64,000 nucleotides of DNA from Limonium bicolor (lineage: Eukaryota > Streptophyta > Magnoliopsida > Caryophyllales > Plumbaginaceae). Numbering within the stretch: position 1 is the first letter of the stretch; every line of letters begins with the position of its first letter. The DNA is taken from positions 302,074,167 through 302,138,166 of the forward strand of contig CM041779.1 in NCBI GenBank assembly GCA_023374045.1, read 5' to 3'. The notes under the pieces are model-generated. The model saw only the letters and a program-made list of their open reading frames with translations, made no database searches and was not told where the DNA came from. Made by a program: the position numbers and the translations under genes. Positions 21,383 to 32,833 of this stretch are shown here, in pieces.

Positions 21383-23499
21383 ACCAGAACATGCCCAAAC
21401 ATTGTCAAATCCTCACCAAACTTCTCCTAAAGCATCCTAATATGTTCTAACATCATTTGGTACACTTACACCCTCATACAACATCCATGAAACCCATTTT
21501 CTATCTCCTTAAACACTTACTCATTTCTTACCAAAATTCCTAACACTTATAATGTTTTCTCCTTAGTTTTTCTAAGTTGTGTTTCATACCTATGATAACC
21601 ACTATGCCAAGAATGTTTTCTCACCACTACAACATCATCTCCCAAGCACCTTTTCTTACAAACCAACTCCTAGTTGGTGCCTAAGTCCTTTTTGTTTCCT
21701 AGAACACCTTATGACATTATTTCTTCTCTAGTAAAACACCTAGTCAATTCTTACACTTCTTAGTTCATCAAATCTTATTTAAACACCTAAAACTTCTTGG
21801 ACATTACCTAAATTTTGACATGGATTCTCCTAGAACATTACTAAGCTAAAACACATTGTTTTCGCCATTAAACATCCAAGAATACCTAAATCCATCAAAA
21901 CATTCCTATACACAAAACTTCACCCAATTCACACTACATCACAATATAGTGCATAACTTAAATTGCATGGCACTTAGGCCCTTAAAATGCATGGCTATTA
22001 GGCCCTTAAAATGCATAAACCTTAAACACTGAATTTCCCACAATATATTTGCCTTTGACCTGCAAATACATACAACAACACATATGTCCTTTTACTAGTC
22101 TCCTTGAGAACATTTTACTAAGTCATTTACCATTAGCTCTTTAGGTAGTTTTAACAAGCAATATAAGCTCATTTCTCCTAAGACATTAAACTACATTAGG
22201 TTAGCATATTTACCTCTTTTCCTCACAAACTTCTTTCTTGTTTCCTTGTAAAACCGGCAAGGCTTTTGATTGTTTGTCAACTTCTAAATAATATACAAGC
22301 AAGGTAATGAGCATTCAAGCTTCAAGCTTAAACTCATTGTAAACCCTGGATTTTACATTGTTTTAAAAACATTAAGATAGTTGTTTTACCTTAGAACTTG
22401 AAGAGAGTTTGGATATGTGTCAAGAGAGGACTCCACCTAGTCCATGAATGATTGGAATGAAGCTAGGACAAAGCAATATAAGGACACCATTAAGGGTGAT
22501 TTTCGGACAACACAAAAACATGAAGGAAACATCATTTCTCTTTGAGTTTCCTTACCTTGAAGCAAAGGTGATCAACAAGGCATAAAAATATGAGCTCAAG
22601 CTCCTTCAATGGTGGATCTCCATGGCACCGAAATGGTGGTCTTGAAGTTTTGAAAGGATAGAATTGAAGAGCTTGATGAGAGGAAGAGAATGGTGGTCTT
22701 AGAATTTGATTTGGCAAAGTGAGCTAGGAGATATAAGTGGTCAAAGATGGAGTTTTGGTGTGGGCTGTAGCAAACCATGAATGAGAGCAAGAAGGAAGGT
22801 AGAAGACGGTGGGAACAAGAGAAATGAGAGAATGAAGATTGGTATTTGCTTTTAAAAGATATTTGTAGTTAGTAAAGTAAATAGTACCTAAGTAGTCATT
22901 CTTTTCTTTACTTAATAAACTAGCATATGTGGTGACTCATTACCATAAAAACCGGCCCCCTTTATGTTACTAAGGGAATTTTAGTCTTTTTTAGCCAATT
23001 TAATTACTTATATAAACATATGTTACAAACTAGCTTATTTTAGTTACTATTCACTAAAACAAGGCACATAGATGTGAAATTTTTGATTTCCCATTGATTT
23101 GGACTTCCAAATGTGATACTAAATAGTACACATGTTAATTAAAGAGTAATGATGGACATTTAGCCACTCAAAACTCATTTACAAGACAATTTTTCAAAAA
23201 TGTGCTTTAAGACTCCTTAAAGCACATTTTGTGTTTAAATTTGTTTTCAAGCTTGGTTTTCTTTGGTAATTGGTTTAATATATACATTAGTGTATAAATA
23301 AAGTCTTGGTAAGCTTATTAGGTCTTAACCAAACTTATCCCAAGCTTAGAGCACATTTTAGCCCATATTGACCTTAAGGCATTTATTTGTGTTTTCTATG
23401 GTTTAAATTGTTTACTAATGTTTCTAAGACATTTTTTTGTCTTAATAAACCATAGTTTAATATTTAAACAACATACTAAGGTTTGGGGTATTTCACTAC

Positions 23500-24866
23500 T
23501 GTTGGGCAAAATACATACATAGTAATTAAACCTAGCTAAAATGGGCAAGTGCACCCAATTCGTTGCAGTAAAACAAGTGTCGTATCCACAAGGAAATTGG
23601 TTTCTAAATCCCGAGCTTCGGTAATATAGTTTAGTGCGAATAAGCAGTAAAATGGGGGTTTAGCCAGAGGCAAGCTTGGTTGTTCGTTAATTGAAATGCA
23701 ACAAAAACAGTAAAGTGTTTGTGTATGGAATGGATGGGGAGAGTACCCTAGGATAGTGGGAATCACCCAACTCACTCAAAGAACTTCAAAACCATAACTC
23801 ATCATCTCAGTGCCTATTAGAGTTTAGCTCATGAATCCCCAAATCATGGGAATCCAATTCTTACCTAAATAATCAAACCCCTTAATTAAAGGAGGTTCAA
23901 GTCATCAAGTAGCATTAAGCAAGCACTCTTAAACAATAGCCCCAAGCATTCACTTCCAGAATCAAGAAAGCAAAAGTTAGGGTTTACTCCCTTCTTGGTC
24001 TAGTTCCAAACTCAAGTTCAAATATTGAATGAAACCACCATAAATGCAATAAGAGATCAGTTTAGTGCATTAATTGATATTAAAGGGAATAAAATAAGAG
24101 TAATTAATGAGTTAGGTTTCTAGCATTCAATGAGCAAAATGGGTTCAAACCCTCATCCTAGGATACAAATGGAACTACTCAGACATAGCTAAAGGAAAAA
24201 GCAAAGAAAAGGAAGAATTAGCCATTAGAGGAGCTTCCAAGCTTCAATGGAGGTAGAAATCTTCACTTTCTTCTTCCTTCTTTCTTCTCTTCTCTTCTCC
24301 TCTTATTTTCTCCTCTATTTTCGCCTCTCTCTCGTCTCTTTAGGTTTGAAGTCGTGGGTCTTTGATAATGGGGAAGGAAGCCCCAAAATGTAGTCTTTTA
24401 ACAGCAATTTCTGGGCAAAAATTCCCGTCCGACCGAACTTGCAAGTCCGGTCGCAAGTCCGGTCGGACTCTTTTAAGCGGAAACACGTGACGGGTCTTAA
24501 AGCTCGACCGAACTTGCAAGTCCGGTCGCAAGTTCGGTCGATTCTAGTGAGTTTTGGGACGGTTTGAACAGAGCCGGACCGCACTTGCAAGTTCGGTCGG
24601 CCCCAGAATGTCATTTTTTCTGTGCCGGAATTCTCCCGATGCTTCCCGTTGGCTAGGCATCCTTCCCGAGGTGCTCGAACATTGATGCATCCTCATAATA
24701 AGCTCTCAAAATGTACTCAAATGAGTAATTACCTATTCGAACATGCCAAAAGTATAAGATCACTAATAAACACAAAAATACTTCATAAAGTGGTGAAATA
24801 AGTCAAGCGTCAAGTAAAATGACGGTGAATAAAGACGTTGGGAGAGCACTATTTCACCACTTATCA
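23500..24866 (-). mobile_element. Solo LTR A (1367 bp, TGATAAGTG type)
   Basis: On the sense (minus) strand it begins TGATAAGTGG and ends GCCCAACA. It is flanked by TCTAC (24867-24871 and, beyond element 3, 9580-9584). No internal region or second LTR remains, so it arose by LTR-LTR recombination. It interrupts the first zinc knuckle of element 1. The TGATAAGTG start resembles element 4 and solo LTR B. Around 24423-24610 it has repeats of the GACCGAACTTGCAAGTCC type. No gene is seen. Confidence 0.88.
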
Positions 24867-25129
24867 TCTACGCCTGGATGGTCATTTCCACAGCGCTTAC
24901 AGTAGTAGTGGCGCTGGGTTGGCTTATTACCTATCGTTTATACAACATGGTTTAGTAAAGCTATAGCTAATAAATATCTTGGTTAAGGAAAAGGTAGGTA
25001 TCCATACCCTTAGGTGGTGCCGATCTAAGTGGTTGTGCATCAATGGTTGGGCCGGTCAGACGAGGAACCTGCTCCTTCATCTTCTGACCATGGAAATCCT
25101 TCTTCCCCTTCTTCTTATCAAAGAATCTC
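24867..25129 (-). CDS. Element 1 gag exon 2 (25008-25129) and start of exon 3 (24867-24930)
   Basis: Exon 2 encodes a Lys-rich stretch, RFFDKKKGKKDFHGQK, ending PLRSAPPKG at a phase-1 donor (25007). A 77-nt intron ends at GATAG. Exon 3 begins GNKPTQRHYYCKRCGNDHPGV and is then cut by solo LTR A. This exon 2 has its own acceptor (25130) after a 78-nt intron, placed differently from the introns of elements 2 and 3. Confidence 0.78.
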
Positions 25130-25207
25130 CTGTTGCAGGTTTAGGTTAGTGACCAAACTAAGTGTAGGTAATATATAGGTACTTCTTCTCAAGTAAAGGT
25201 TTCTTAC

Positions 25208-25619
25208 TTCCCCATCTTGTAGAATCCGCCAGATGTGGCTCCCCCATCTTCTCCCTCAGTGTTCTTCCTCTTCTTTCCCTGGGCTTCCTCCCTAGACTGT
25301 AGCATTAATTCAGTTGCTGATGCTGCGTCATAGCACTCTTGGATGGTAGTAAAGCGTATCGCTCCCATGGCACTCTGGATACGAAATTGTAGACCTCCCC
25401 TAAATTTCTGAATCTTCACAACGTCGGAGTAGTCGACCCCTGGTATGTAATCAAGCAGGCTGATAAATCGTGCGTAGTACTGGTCGACTGTTTGACTCCC
25501 CTGGATTAAGGTCTCAAACTCTTGCCTTTTTCTTTGCTTCAAGTGTTCGGGGTAGTATTTCTCTCGCAATACCTCCACAAATGCTGTCCATCCGAAGTCC
25601 GGTGTAGCTCTATGGTGGC
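25208..25619 (-). CDS. Element 1 gag exon 1, distal part (capsid)
   Basis: Encodes the second half of the Gag domain: FGWTAFVEVLREKYYPEH, YYARFISLLDYIPGVDY, FRGGLQFRIQSAMG. It then runs TTIQECYDAASATELM without a break, exactly where elements 2 and 3 have an intron. It ends GGFYKMG at a predicted donor (GGGAA|GTAAGA). The N-terminal half is at 55326-55686 on the far side of element 2; the split falls after the TWWRSVEGH codons at the TSD GTGGC. Confidence 0.85.
25615..25619. repeat. TSD of element 2 (GTGGC), left copy
   Basis: GTGGC precedes TGTAACACCC and recurs after the right LTR at 55321-55325. Element 1 gag codons continue correctly across the empty site. Confidence 0.92.
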
Positions 25620-25710
25620 TGTAACACCCCCGATTAATCAACCGTAATCCGAACGATGCGCCAAACGATGATACAGCGGAGTCACATTTCCAACCGGGTG
25701 TCACAGACGC

Positions 25711-25728
25711 CAACCACCCACGTGGTTG
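25711..25728 (-). other. U5 stem-loop, element 2 3' LTR
   Basis: 6-bp stem CAACCA/TGGTTG with loop CCCACG, about 91 nt from the LTR terminus. Shorter than in the other families but at the same place. The partner copy at 52565-52582 has one change in the stem. Confidence 0.65.
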
Positions 25729-26462
25729 ACACAACACTATCAATACTATACTGCGGTCCGAATGACTGGAATTAAACTATAACCAAATCCAAGTCCAATA
25801 CAGAAGATACAAACCGAGTACCGAGAGTCTACAACATAAGTTCTTAATCCAACAACATAAACCGAAAGTACAACTAGGGTTTAGTATGACAAAGTCACAA
25901 CCCATACATTAAAAACATACTACTAAAAAGTCTTGCCCGTATAGACAACCCCCATGGTAGTCACCTTGCCTACTCTCCGCCTGCTTCCTGCTTCATACCT
26001 ATAAAAATAAAGGACTCGGCAACCTATGCTGAGTATGAACGTGTGTAGCCCGCATGTTGCCGGGCCACAAGACTACTTGGTCGAATATGATGAAGTTCAA
26101 TTTGCATGCTATAATAAAACAGTAACACACAGCACACAACGACAACATAGCAGATCACAACATGTTGGGCATAGAGATATCATCAAGCACCTCAAGCATG
26201 TAACAACAAGTAGGGTTTACAAAAGGATTCGAATAATGATGATCCTCACAGTGGGATCATTCAATGTTGAGTGTTCTCATCTCTTTTTCTTTGCTTCCAT
26301 TATGTATACTTCTCGTTCTCTTTCTTTGCACCAGGTCCGGGGATATAGATTGATTTCCCGTGACCATATAGTATGGGTGCCCATCTTTCTTTGCTTCTTT
26401 GTAGATTCATTGTGAGTTCTTTTTGTTACCGCATGTTGGAGGACATCTCCTCCATAGCTAGT

Positions 26463-26595
26463 CCCCCATTCCCGACGTCATGCACCGAGAAAGCAGAGTC
26501 GCCTCTAGACTCCAGGATAAGCTCCACCAATTTGTCACTCCCCCATTCCCGACGTCATGCGCTGGGAAAGCGGAGTCGCCTCTAGACTCCAGGAT
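26463..26595. repeat. Tandem duplication (period 77 bp) with CGACGTCATGC cores, element 2 LTR
   Basis: Two copies starting CCCCCATTCCCGACGTCATG and ending GCCTCTAGACTCCAGGAT. Each contains GACGTCA, a bZIP-type core. Also present in the other LTR at about 53322-53455. In the sense direction it lies downstream of the TATA box, so it would be in the transcript leader. Confidence 0.75.
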
Positions 26596-26789
26596 GTGCT
26601 CCACATAGAAGGGCGAAGGATCTGATGCAGATACCAACTCCCGAATATTCCATACCGCGCGGCCCGAGATGTCGTCTTCCCGGGTTATCCTCATATTCCA
26701 CCAATTGAGATTTGCCCTTCATCATTGTTCATGGATAGACACCATGGTGGGTGTCAGGGTACGTCCTCCATGGTTAGAGAGGGGTTCCC

Positions 26790-26797
26790 CTTTATAG
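26790..26797 (-). promoter_or_regulatory. TATA box candidate, element 2 LTR
   Basis: Sense CTATAAAG followed by GGGAACCCC, about 1.64 kb after the LTR start. The partner LTR has the same motif near 53648-53655. Transcription would start about 30 nt further and run toward lower coordinates. Confidence 0.5.
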
Positions 26798-28084
26798 AAT
26801 TTTCTTGTTTTCATAGTTCCCAAAGTTTCAACTCAATTTCCATAACCGCGAAGGGACTAAACTACTGTGTGCGCGCAAATAGTATCCAACCTGTATAGAA
26901 ATCATATAACACAAAGCAACAATCCAATCATGCTTTAATCTTAAGGTCTTTTTTCACACAGAGCACACAGCACACAAGCCGTGTAGCACGGCAACATACA
27001 GCCACACATGTCCATACCTTATTTGAAAGCACGAGTTGTCTTCCACTCGAAGTCCCGGTCGGAGTTCGCTACGCCCAGTTGAGTAACTTGGTAGATTCTC
27101 CCGGGCCAGTCCTTTAGTGCAAGAATGGACTTCAGCTCCTCAGTCACTCGAAATACTCGTTGGTTCTGGAGTTTATTGCTTCAGGATTCCAAGAGCTTGT
27201 GCTCCAACTCGACCAAACAGAAGCGGGACTCGGAGGTTTGGAGTTCACTGAGATTGAAATTCACACCAGAGACTGGCTCTTTATCAGTACTCTATATTTG
27301 GAGGAAAATACCACTGGTTACCAAGGGACTACTGAGTTGTTGTTTGGCACCGCATGCAGGGCGAGAGGGGAATGATCGAGCTAGGGTATCTCAGAGGACG
27401 ATTGCATCAGAGGTGGTGGTCATGGGCTCTAAGTTCCTAGAGAGTATGGGCGTAACAGGAGAACCAGAGTGGCTGTCTCCTTGTCTGTTTTTCCTAGCAC
27501 AGATCGACATAGGAGCATGGTTTAGTAGACTTGGAGTTGCTGTTACAGAGACAGTTGAGGGAATCTGTGGTGCGTGGGTGTTTGAGCAACACAAACTTTA
27601 ATGCTCCTGTTGGGTGTTTGAGCGATTTATCAGAAATAAAGGCCACTCTCTTCTGCTTCAGGTTGTCGGGCAGATCAACATTGTTAATGTTAGTTTTTCT
27701 TTTCTGTTATGTCTACATTAGTCGATGATACAAAGAATAGTTTAGAGGTCATGGATTAGGGACTGGCGTGCGAGGAATTTCTGCAGAGTAGATGTTGTCG
27801 TTATTATTTTCTTTTGATTCAAGCATACATCCGAGAACTGGGACTGAGAGGGCGTGAGTTTCTGGAAGAAACCCCATCTGAATTGTCCCAATTTACAAGG
27901 GCTAGTATGGGCGATTGAATAAACAAACTCTTCTCGTTACAGAATTTGGATTCCTCTGGTTACACATTTTTTTGTTCGAATCGGTTCTTCTTCGAGGAAG
28001 AAGAAGAAGACGATGCAGTTGGCTCTTTTTTTGTATTTACTTCATTGATTGATACTAGTTTTAATTCGTGTGTAGTAGATACCG

Positions 28085-28175
28085 AATACGAGCATAGCTC
28101 AACCGGTTAAGCATTCGGGGAAGGTACGGGAGGTCTCGGGTTTGAACCTTAGCGGGAGCGTCTTTGCTCCTTTTT
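28085..28175 (+). other. tRNA-like / SINE-head module with Pol III A and B boxes, antisense in element 2 LTR
   Basis: A box TAGCTCAACCGG (28095-28106) fits TRGCNNARYNGG. B box GGTTTGAACC (28139-28148) is intact as GGTTCGAACC in the other copy. T-runs that could end Pol III transcription follow at 28171. The fold is too degenerate for a working tRNA. It reads opposite to the retrotransposon and is present in both LTRs. Confidence 0.65.
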
Positions 28176-28444
28176 CTTTTTTTCTTTTTGTATAGGTTAT
28201 ACATGTTTATTTATATATGTAAGGCCATATAATATATAGCGTTATATTTATTTAGTTATTTGTTACAAAGTTATGCGACGTTATCATTTTTATTACAACG
28301 TTACGATATCATAACGTTACGTACATGTAGTTTTCATATTCGTACACATATATATATATATACTAGATTTAATTGTGCGTACGTGTCCGAATTATAAAAC
28401 GCGTTATGATTTTATGTGTTTAATGTTCAGGGGTATTTCAGCTT

Positions 28445-28476
28445 ACCCCCCTTAAAAGAGACTTCGTCCCGAAGTC
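28445..28476 (-). promoter_or_regulatory. Element 2 polypurine tract with adjacent hairpin
   Basis: Sense TAAGGGGGGT, 4 nt from the LTR. The hairpin GACTTCG/CGAAGTC at 28460-28476 is identical in stem to element 1. Confidence 0.85.
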
Positions 28477-28904
28477 TTACCTCCTTAACTTATATTTTCC
28501 ACTCCTGGTAATCTTAGGGACCCAGTCCCGCATTCATTCACGATACCCAAAGGATTAAGTTCATAATTAAAATTCTCAGTGCTTCTAAGCGCCATGCCAC
28601 ATCAGTGGCTTCACACGAGTTCTCATAGTAGACCAAGAAGTTAGCAATGTATATACATGCTAAAGTGCAAGCCAAGGCACACAACATTCATTCATACAGA
28701 GCATATAATATGCTAAGGTGCAAACCATGCCACACAACATTCATTCATACAGAGCATGCATGTACGTATATAACATTTTCACACACAAGTCTACCAACCA
28801 TCAGCGTGTGGTTGTAGAATTACAACACAGTGACACAAGCAAAACATCCAAAACGAAACGCGCTTACCCCCCCTTGAAAGAGGGGTACGCCCTCGTACCC
28901 TACA
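28477..28904 (-). other. Element 2 3' untranslated region: 52-bp tandem repeat and second polypurine-like tract
   Basis: Two copies of a unit beginning ATGCTAAAGTGCAAGCCA and ending TTCATACAGAGCAT, with period 52 bp (28657-28757). At 28865-28897 lies the second polypurine-like module, sense TCAAGGGGGGGTAAG, directly after the pol stop. No gene is present. Confidence 0.7.
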
Positions 28905-31900
28905 CTAAACCAAAGTATCGGTGAAAAGATGGGGGTACATATCTTTCATTTTATCCTCCAGCTCCCATGTGGCTTCCTCCATATCTTGGTTTGACCATAA
29001 CACTTTCACCAGTCTAATTGACTTGTTCCGGGTCTCCCGGATCTTAGTGTCTAGAATTCTTTGAGGTGTCTCCACTGATCTCAATGTGGGCTCTAGGACT
29101 AGCCTCTCGGGCTGTATCACATGTGAGGGACCGGGCATGTATTTCTTTAGCTGGGAGACATGGAATATATCGTGAACTCGTCCCAACTCTGAGGGTAGAT
29201 CAAGTCGATAAGCAACTAGGCCCACACGCTCCCTAATACTGTAGGGGCCTACGAACTTCGGGCTCAACTTCCCTTTTTGCTCAAATCTGAAAATTCCTTT
29301 CATCGGCGATACTCGCAAGAACACCTGGTCGCCAACTGCGAACTCCAGGTCTCGACGTCTGTTATCTGCATATGCTTTCTGTCTATCCTGTGCGGCCTTT
29401 ATGTTCTTTCTGATCTGCTGAACCTCTGCCTGAACCTGCTGCAAATAGTCTGGGCCTATGATAAAAGCTTCACTGGACTCGTCCCAGCACAACGGTGTAC
29501 GGCAAGGTCTACCATATAACGCCTGAAAGGGTGGCATCTTGATTGAGGCGTGATAACTGTTATTATATGCAAACTCGATCAGGTGCAACTTATCCAACCA
29601 ACTGCCCTGGAAGTCCAAGGCACATGCCCTGAGCATGTCCTCTAGAGTTTGAATGGTTCTCTCCGTCTGACCATCGGTCTGCGGGTGAAAAGCAGTGCTG
29701 AGTTTCAGCTCGGTGCCCAACGCTTCTCGTGAAGCTCTCCAATATCTTGAAAAGAATCTCGTGTCCCTATCTGACACTATGGTCTTTGGCACTCCATGGT
29801 GTCTTAAAATCTCCTTATCAAAAAGCTCGGCTAGTTTCGACACCTTCCATGTGTCCTTCATTGGAATTAATCGTGCTACCTTAGTAAGGCAATCAACAAT
29901 TACCCATATCATATTCAATCCTCCTCGGGTCGGTGGCAGTCCAACTACAAAATCCATCGATAGATCATAGAATTTCCACTTTGGGATAGGCAATGGCTGC
30001 ACTGTGCCTCCAGGTTTTCGGTGATCAAATTTTATTTTCTGACAGGTGAGGCATCTGATAACGAAGTTCAAGACGTCGTTCTTCATGCCAACCCACCAAA
30101 AGTATCGCTTCATGTCTTTGTACATTTTTGAAGCTCCAGGGTGAATAGAAGTAGTAGAAGAATGAGACTCTCTCATGATGCGCTCCTTGAGCTCCGCGCT
30201 CTCATGGGGAATACATAATCTGCCATTCACACGTAACAGGCCATCCTCGTGAAGCTGGTAGTCGTATTTCTTCTTATCTAGTGTGCCATCCATTAACTTC
30301 CGTCTAATATCTGCCATCACTCTGTCCTTCTGCTGAGCATTATGTATTTCTTCAACTAGGATGGTGCCTGCTATGAGAGTATGCAATGTGTGAGCTCTGC
30401 GGCTAAGTGCATCGGCAACTACATTGGCTTTGCCATCCTTATACTGGAGGTTGATATGATAATCCTTGAGGAACTCCATCCATCTGCGCTGTCTCATATT
30501 CAGTTCTTTTTGGGTGAACACATACTTTAGGCTTTTGTGGTCGGAGTAGATGGTTATCTGTGAACCATAGAGATAATGGCGCCAAATTTTGAGTGCAAAC
30601 ACGACTGCTCCAAGATCAAGATCATGTGTGGGGTAGTGCTCTTCGTGCTTCTTCAACTGGCGAGAGGCGTAGGCGACAACTTTCCCGTGCTGCATGAGGA
30701 CACATCCCATACCCATACCGGATGCATCACAGTAGACTTCATATCCATCGGTACCTTCGGGAATCGTGAGGATGGGGGCTGAGGTCAATGCGTCTTTCAA
30801 CTTCTGAAATGCAGCCTCACAGTCTCCTGTCCATGTGAAAGGGGTATCCTTCTTGATGAGGTTTGTCATTGGTTTTGCGATGCGGGAGAAATCCTTAACA
30901 AACCGTCGGTAGTAGCCTGCTAGACCAAGTAAACTTCGTATATTTGTCACAGACTTCGGTCTCGGCCATGTACGTACTGCCTCCACTTTAGCCAGATCAA
31001 CTGTTATCCCGGCAACAGAAATAATATGCCCAAGAAATGCTACCTGATCTAACCAGAATTCACACTTAGAGAATTTGGCGTACAACTGGTTGGTTCTGAG
31101 AATCTCGAGTACCTGCCTGAGATGGTGCTGATGCTCTTCCTTAGTTCTCGAATATACCAGTATATCATCAATAAATACCACGACTGTCTTGTCCAACTGA
31201 TCCCTGAAAACTTGGTGCATCAAGTCCATAAACCTCACTGGGCATTAGTCAGTCCAAATGGCATAACGGTGAATTCATAGTGGCCGTATCGGGTCCTAAA
31301 TGCGGTCTTTTCGATGTCGCTCTCCTTCTCTGGGATCTGATGGTATCCTGATCTGAGATCGATCTTCGAAAATACTGTCGCTCCTCTGAGCTGGTCGAAC
31401 AGATCATCTATGCGTGATAGAGGGTAGCGGTTCTTTACTGTCACTGTATTCAGCTCTCAATAATCAATGCACAACCGGAGACTGCCGTCTTTCTTCTTGA
31501 CAAATAGAACGGGTGCGCCCCAAGGGGATACGCTCGGGCGTATGAATCCCTTATCCAATAACTCCTTCAATTGCTCCTTTAACTCCATCATCTCTATCGG
31601 GGCCATTCTGTACGGGGCTTTGGCAATGGGTCCTGTCCCGGGTACTAAGTCGATAGTGAACTCGACCTCTCGGGGTGGTGGCATACCGGGGAACTCCTTA
31701 TGGAAGAGGTCTGGAAACTTCCCAACCACTGGTACATCTGGATTAAACTCCGGGTCTTGCTGAGTATCATGTACATAACAAAGGTACACCTCCTGCTGCT
31801 TCTGAATTTCTTTGGCCATGGTCATGGCTGAAATGACCTTCACTGACGGCTGTCGGGGTGTTGGCGGTAAGATTAGAGGTGATCATAATGTGTCCGGCCC

Positions 31901-32833
31901 GACAGCCCGGTCCGACCCGGCCCGTAAAAAAGCCCGACTGGCCCGAGCCCGATTGGGCTTCCGGGCGGGCCTGGACATAAAACCAGGCCTGAATAAAAAA
32001 CCGGGCCGGGCCGCGGCACATTTTTTGAGCCCGTGGACAAGCCCGGCCCGGCCCGGCCCGATTTTATATTTTTTATTATTTTTTTAAAAAAATTTAATAT
32101 ATACATATTTAATTTTTATATATATACAAAAATATATAAATATATAAATTTTATTTAAGTTATATATATAATATATGAATCTATATTAAATATATTAATT
32201 TTATTTTTTTTATTAATTTATATAAAAATTTAAAAAACCGGGCCGGGCGGGCCGGGCTTCGGCAAAACCTGGAAAAAACCGGGCCTAGCCCGGCCCGGCC
32301 CGAGCATGTTAAAAACGGGCTTGGTTTTTTAAAATAGGCCCGACGGGCCTAAAATTTTCCTTCGGCCCGACCCGAACCCGGCCCGCCCGCCCGAATGATC
32401 AGCTCTAGGTAAGATACAGTAACGCCGGACGGGCTCTTTAGCAGTATTCTATGCTCGGCACACAATATACGGCCTCGGTGTTTCTCTAACCAATTCATGC
32501 CCACAATAACGTCAAAACCCAGGCCTCTGAACTCTATTAGGTCCAACGGGAAATCCTCCTCCCTTATTCTGATGGCGGCTCCTCGGTAGTACCGGGTACA
32601 ACGAACTCTCTCTTCTGAAGGTAGTGTCACACTGAAGTCTTCTAACCCCATGGGCTCGAGGTGTAACTGCTCGGCTAACGTCGGAGATACAAATGAGTGT
32701 GAGGCTCCAGAGTCAAATAATACTGAGGCTGAGACTCCATTCACCGGGAAGGTGCTAGTGATAATGTGGCCGCTGTCACCAGCCTGAGCCTGTGTGAGTT
32801 TGCTCAGGGTACCCTCTCTCCAGGGCTCAACAC
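28905..32833 (-). pseudogene. Element 2 pol: protease, RT, RNase H, integrase, chromodomain (few lesions)
   Basis: Protease [12 protein letters not shown], then RT, RNase H, integrase and chromodomain. The last 777 codons (28905-31238) are one open frame: RT from RFMDLMHQ with [11 protein letters not shown]; RNase [11 protein letters not shown] and [12 protein letters not shown] zinc site; integrase [25 protein letters not shown]; and [19 protein letters not shown]. Lesions upstream: the hAT MITE at 31874-32407, a 1-nt loss near 31850, TGA at 31457 replacing the Arg of CIDYRELN, and a small deletion near 31240 at GLTNA. The frame starts at a phase-1 acceptor (GAATAG before 32833). Confidence 0.92.
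31874..32407. mobile_element. hAT-type MITE (534 bp) inserted in element 2 pol
   Basis: Terminal inverted repeats TAGAGGTGATCA and, at the other end, the complement of TAGAGCTGATCA (one mismatch). The 8-bp TSD GGTAAGAT is at 31866-31873 and 32408-32415. The flanks are rich in GGGCCGGGC and complementary GCCCGGCCC blocks; the centre (32055-32235) is very AT-rich. TIR type and TSD length fit hAT. It has no transposase, so it is non-autonomous. Both flanks could pair into a long GC-rich hairpin. Confidence 0.92.

Larger units (their letters stand above)
9586..23495 (-). mobile_element. Element 3: AlkB-bearing Tekay-like LTR retrotransposon (13.9 kb, uninterrupted)
   Basis: 5' LTR 19742-23495 and 3' LTR 9586-13336, highly similar to each other. 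Initiator-tRNA-Met PBS, gag in three exons, AlkB exon, pol in one frame with several stops, polypurine tract. TSD CTACT. As the only AlkB-bearing copy here with no insertion inside it, it shows the native order: Gag exons 1-2-3, AlkB, protease-RT-RNase H-integrase-chromodomain. Confidence 0.95.
19742..23495 (-). mobile_element. Element 3 5' LTR (3754 bp)
   Basis: Near-identical partner of 9586-13336, with scattered single-base changes and small indels. Contains the inverted-repeat array at 21120-21382 and the best-preserved U5 hairpin at 19835-19856. Transcription would start in this LTR toward lower coordinates; no clear TATA box was found. Confidence 0.95.
25620..28440 (-). mobile_element. 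Element 2 3' LTR (2821 bp)
   Basis: Bounded by TGTAACACCC and GGGTATTTCA. Matches 52474-55320 with modest divergence. Holds a sense TATA box (26790), a 77-bp tandem repeat (26463-26595), a tRNA-like module (28085-28175) on the opposite strand and a U5 hairpin. ORFs of 60-158 codons here lie on either strand and change length between the two LTR copies, so I do not call them genes. Confidence 0.95.

Noticed and set aside
27125..27601. 158-codon ORF in element 2 LTR
   Set aside because: Antisense to the element and broken by an indel in the partner LTR, with no domain. Not conserved even within one element.
28085..28175. Functional tRNA gene
   Set aside because: A and B boxes are good, but acceptor and anticodon stems do not form a standard cloverleaf. 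Kept only as a tRNA-like module.
32055..32235. AT-rich microsatellite or matrix attachment region
   Set aside because: It is the core of the hAT MITE defined by TIRs and an 8-bp TSD, so no separate feature is needed.
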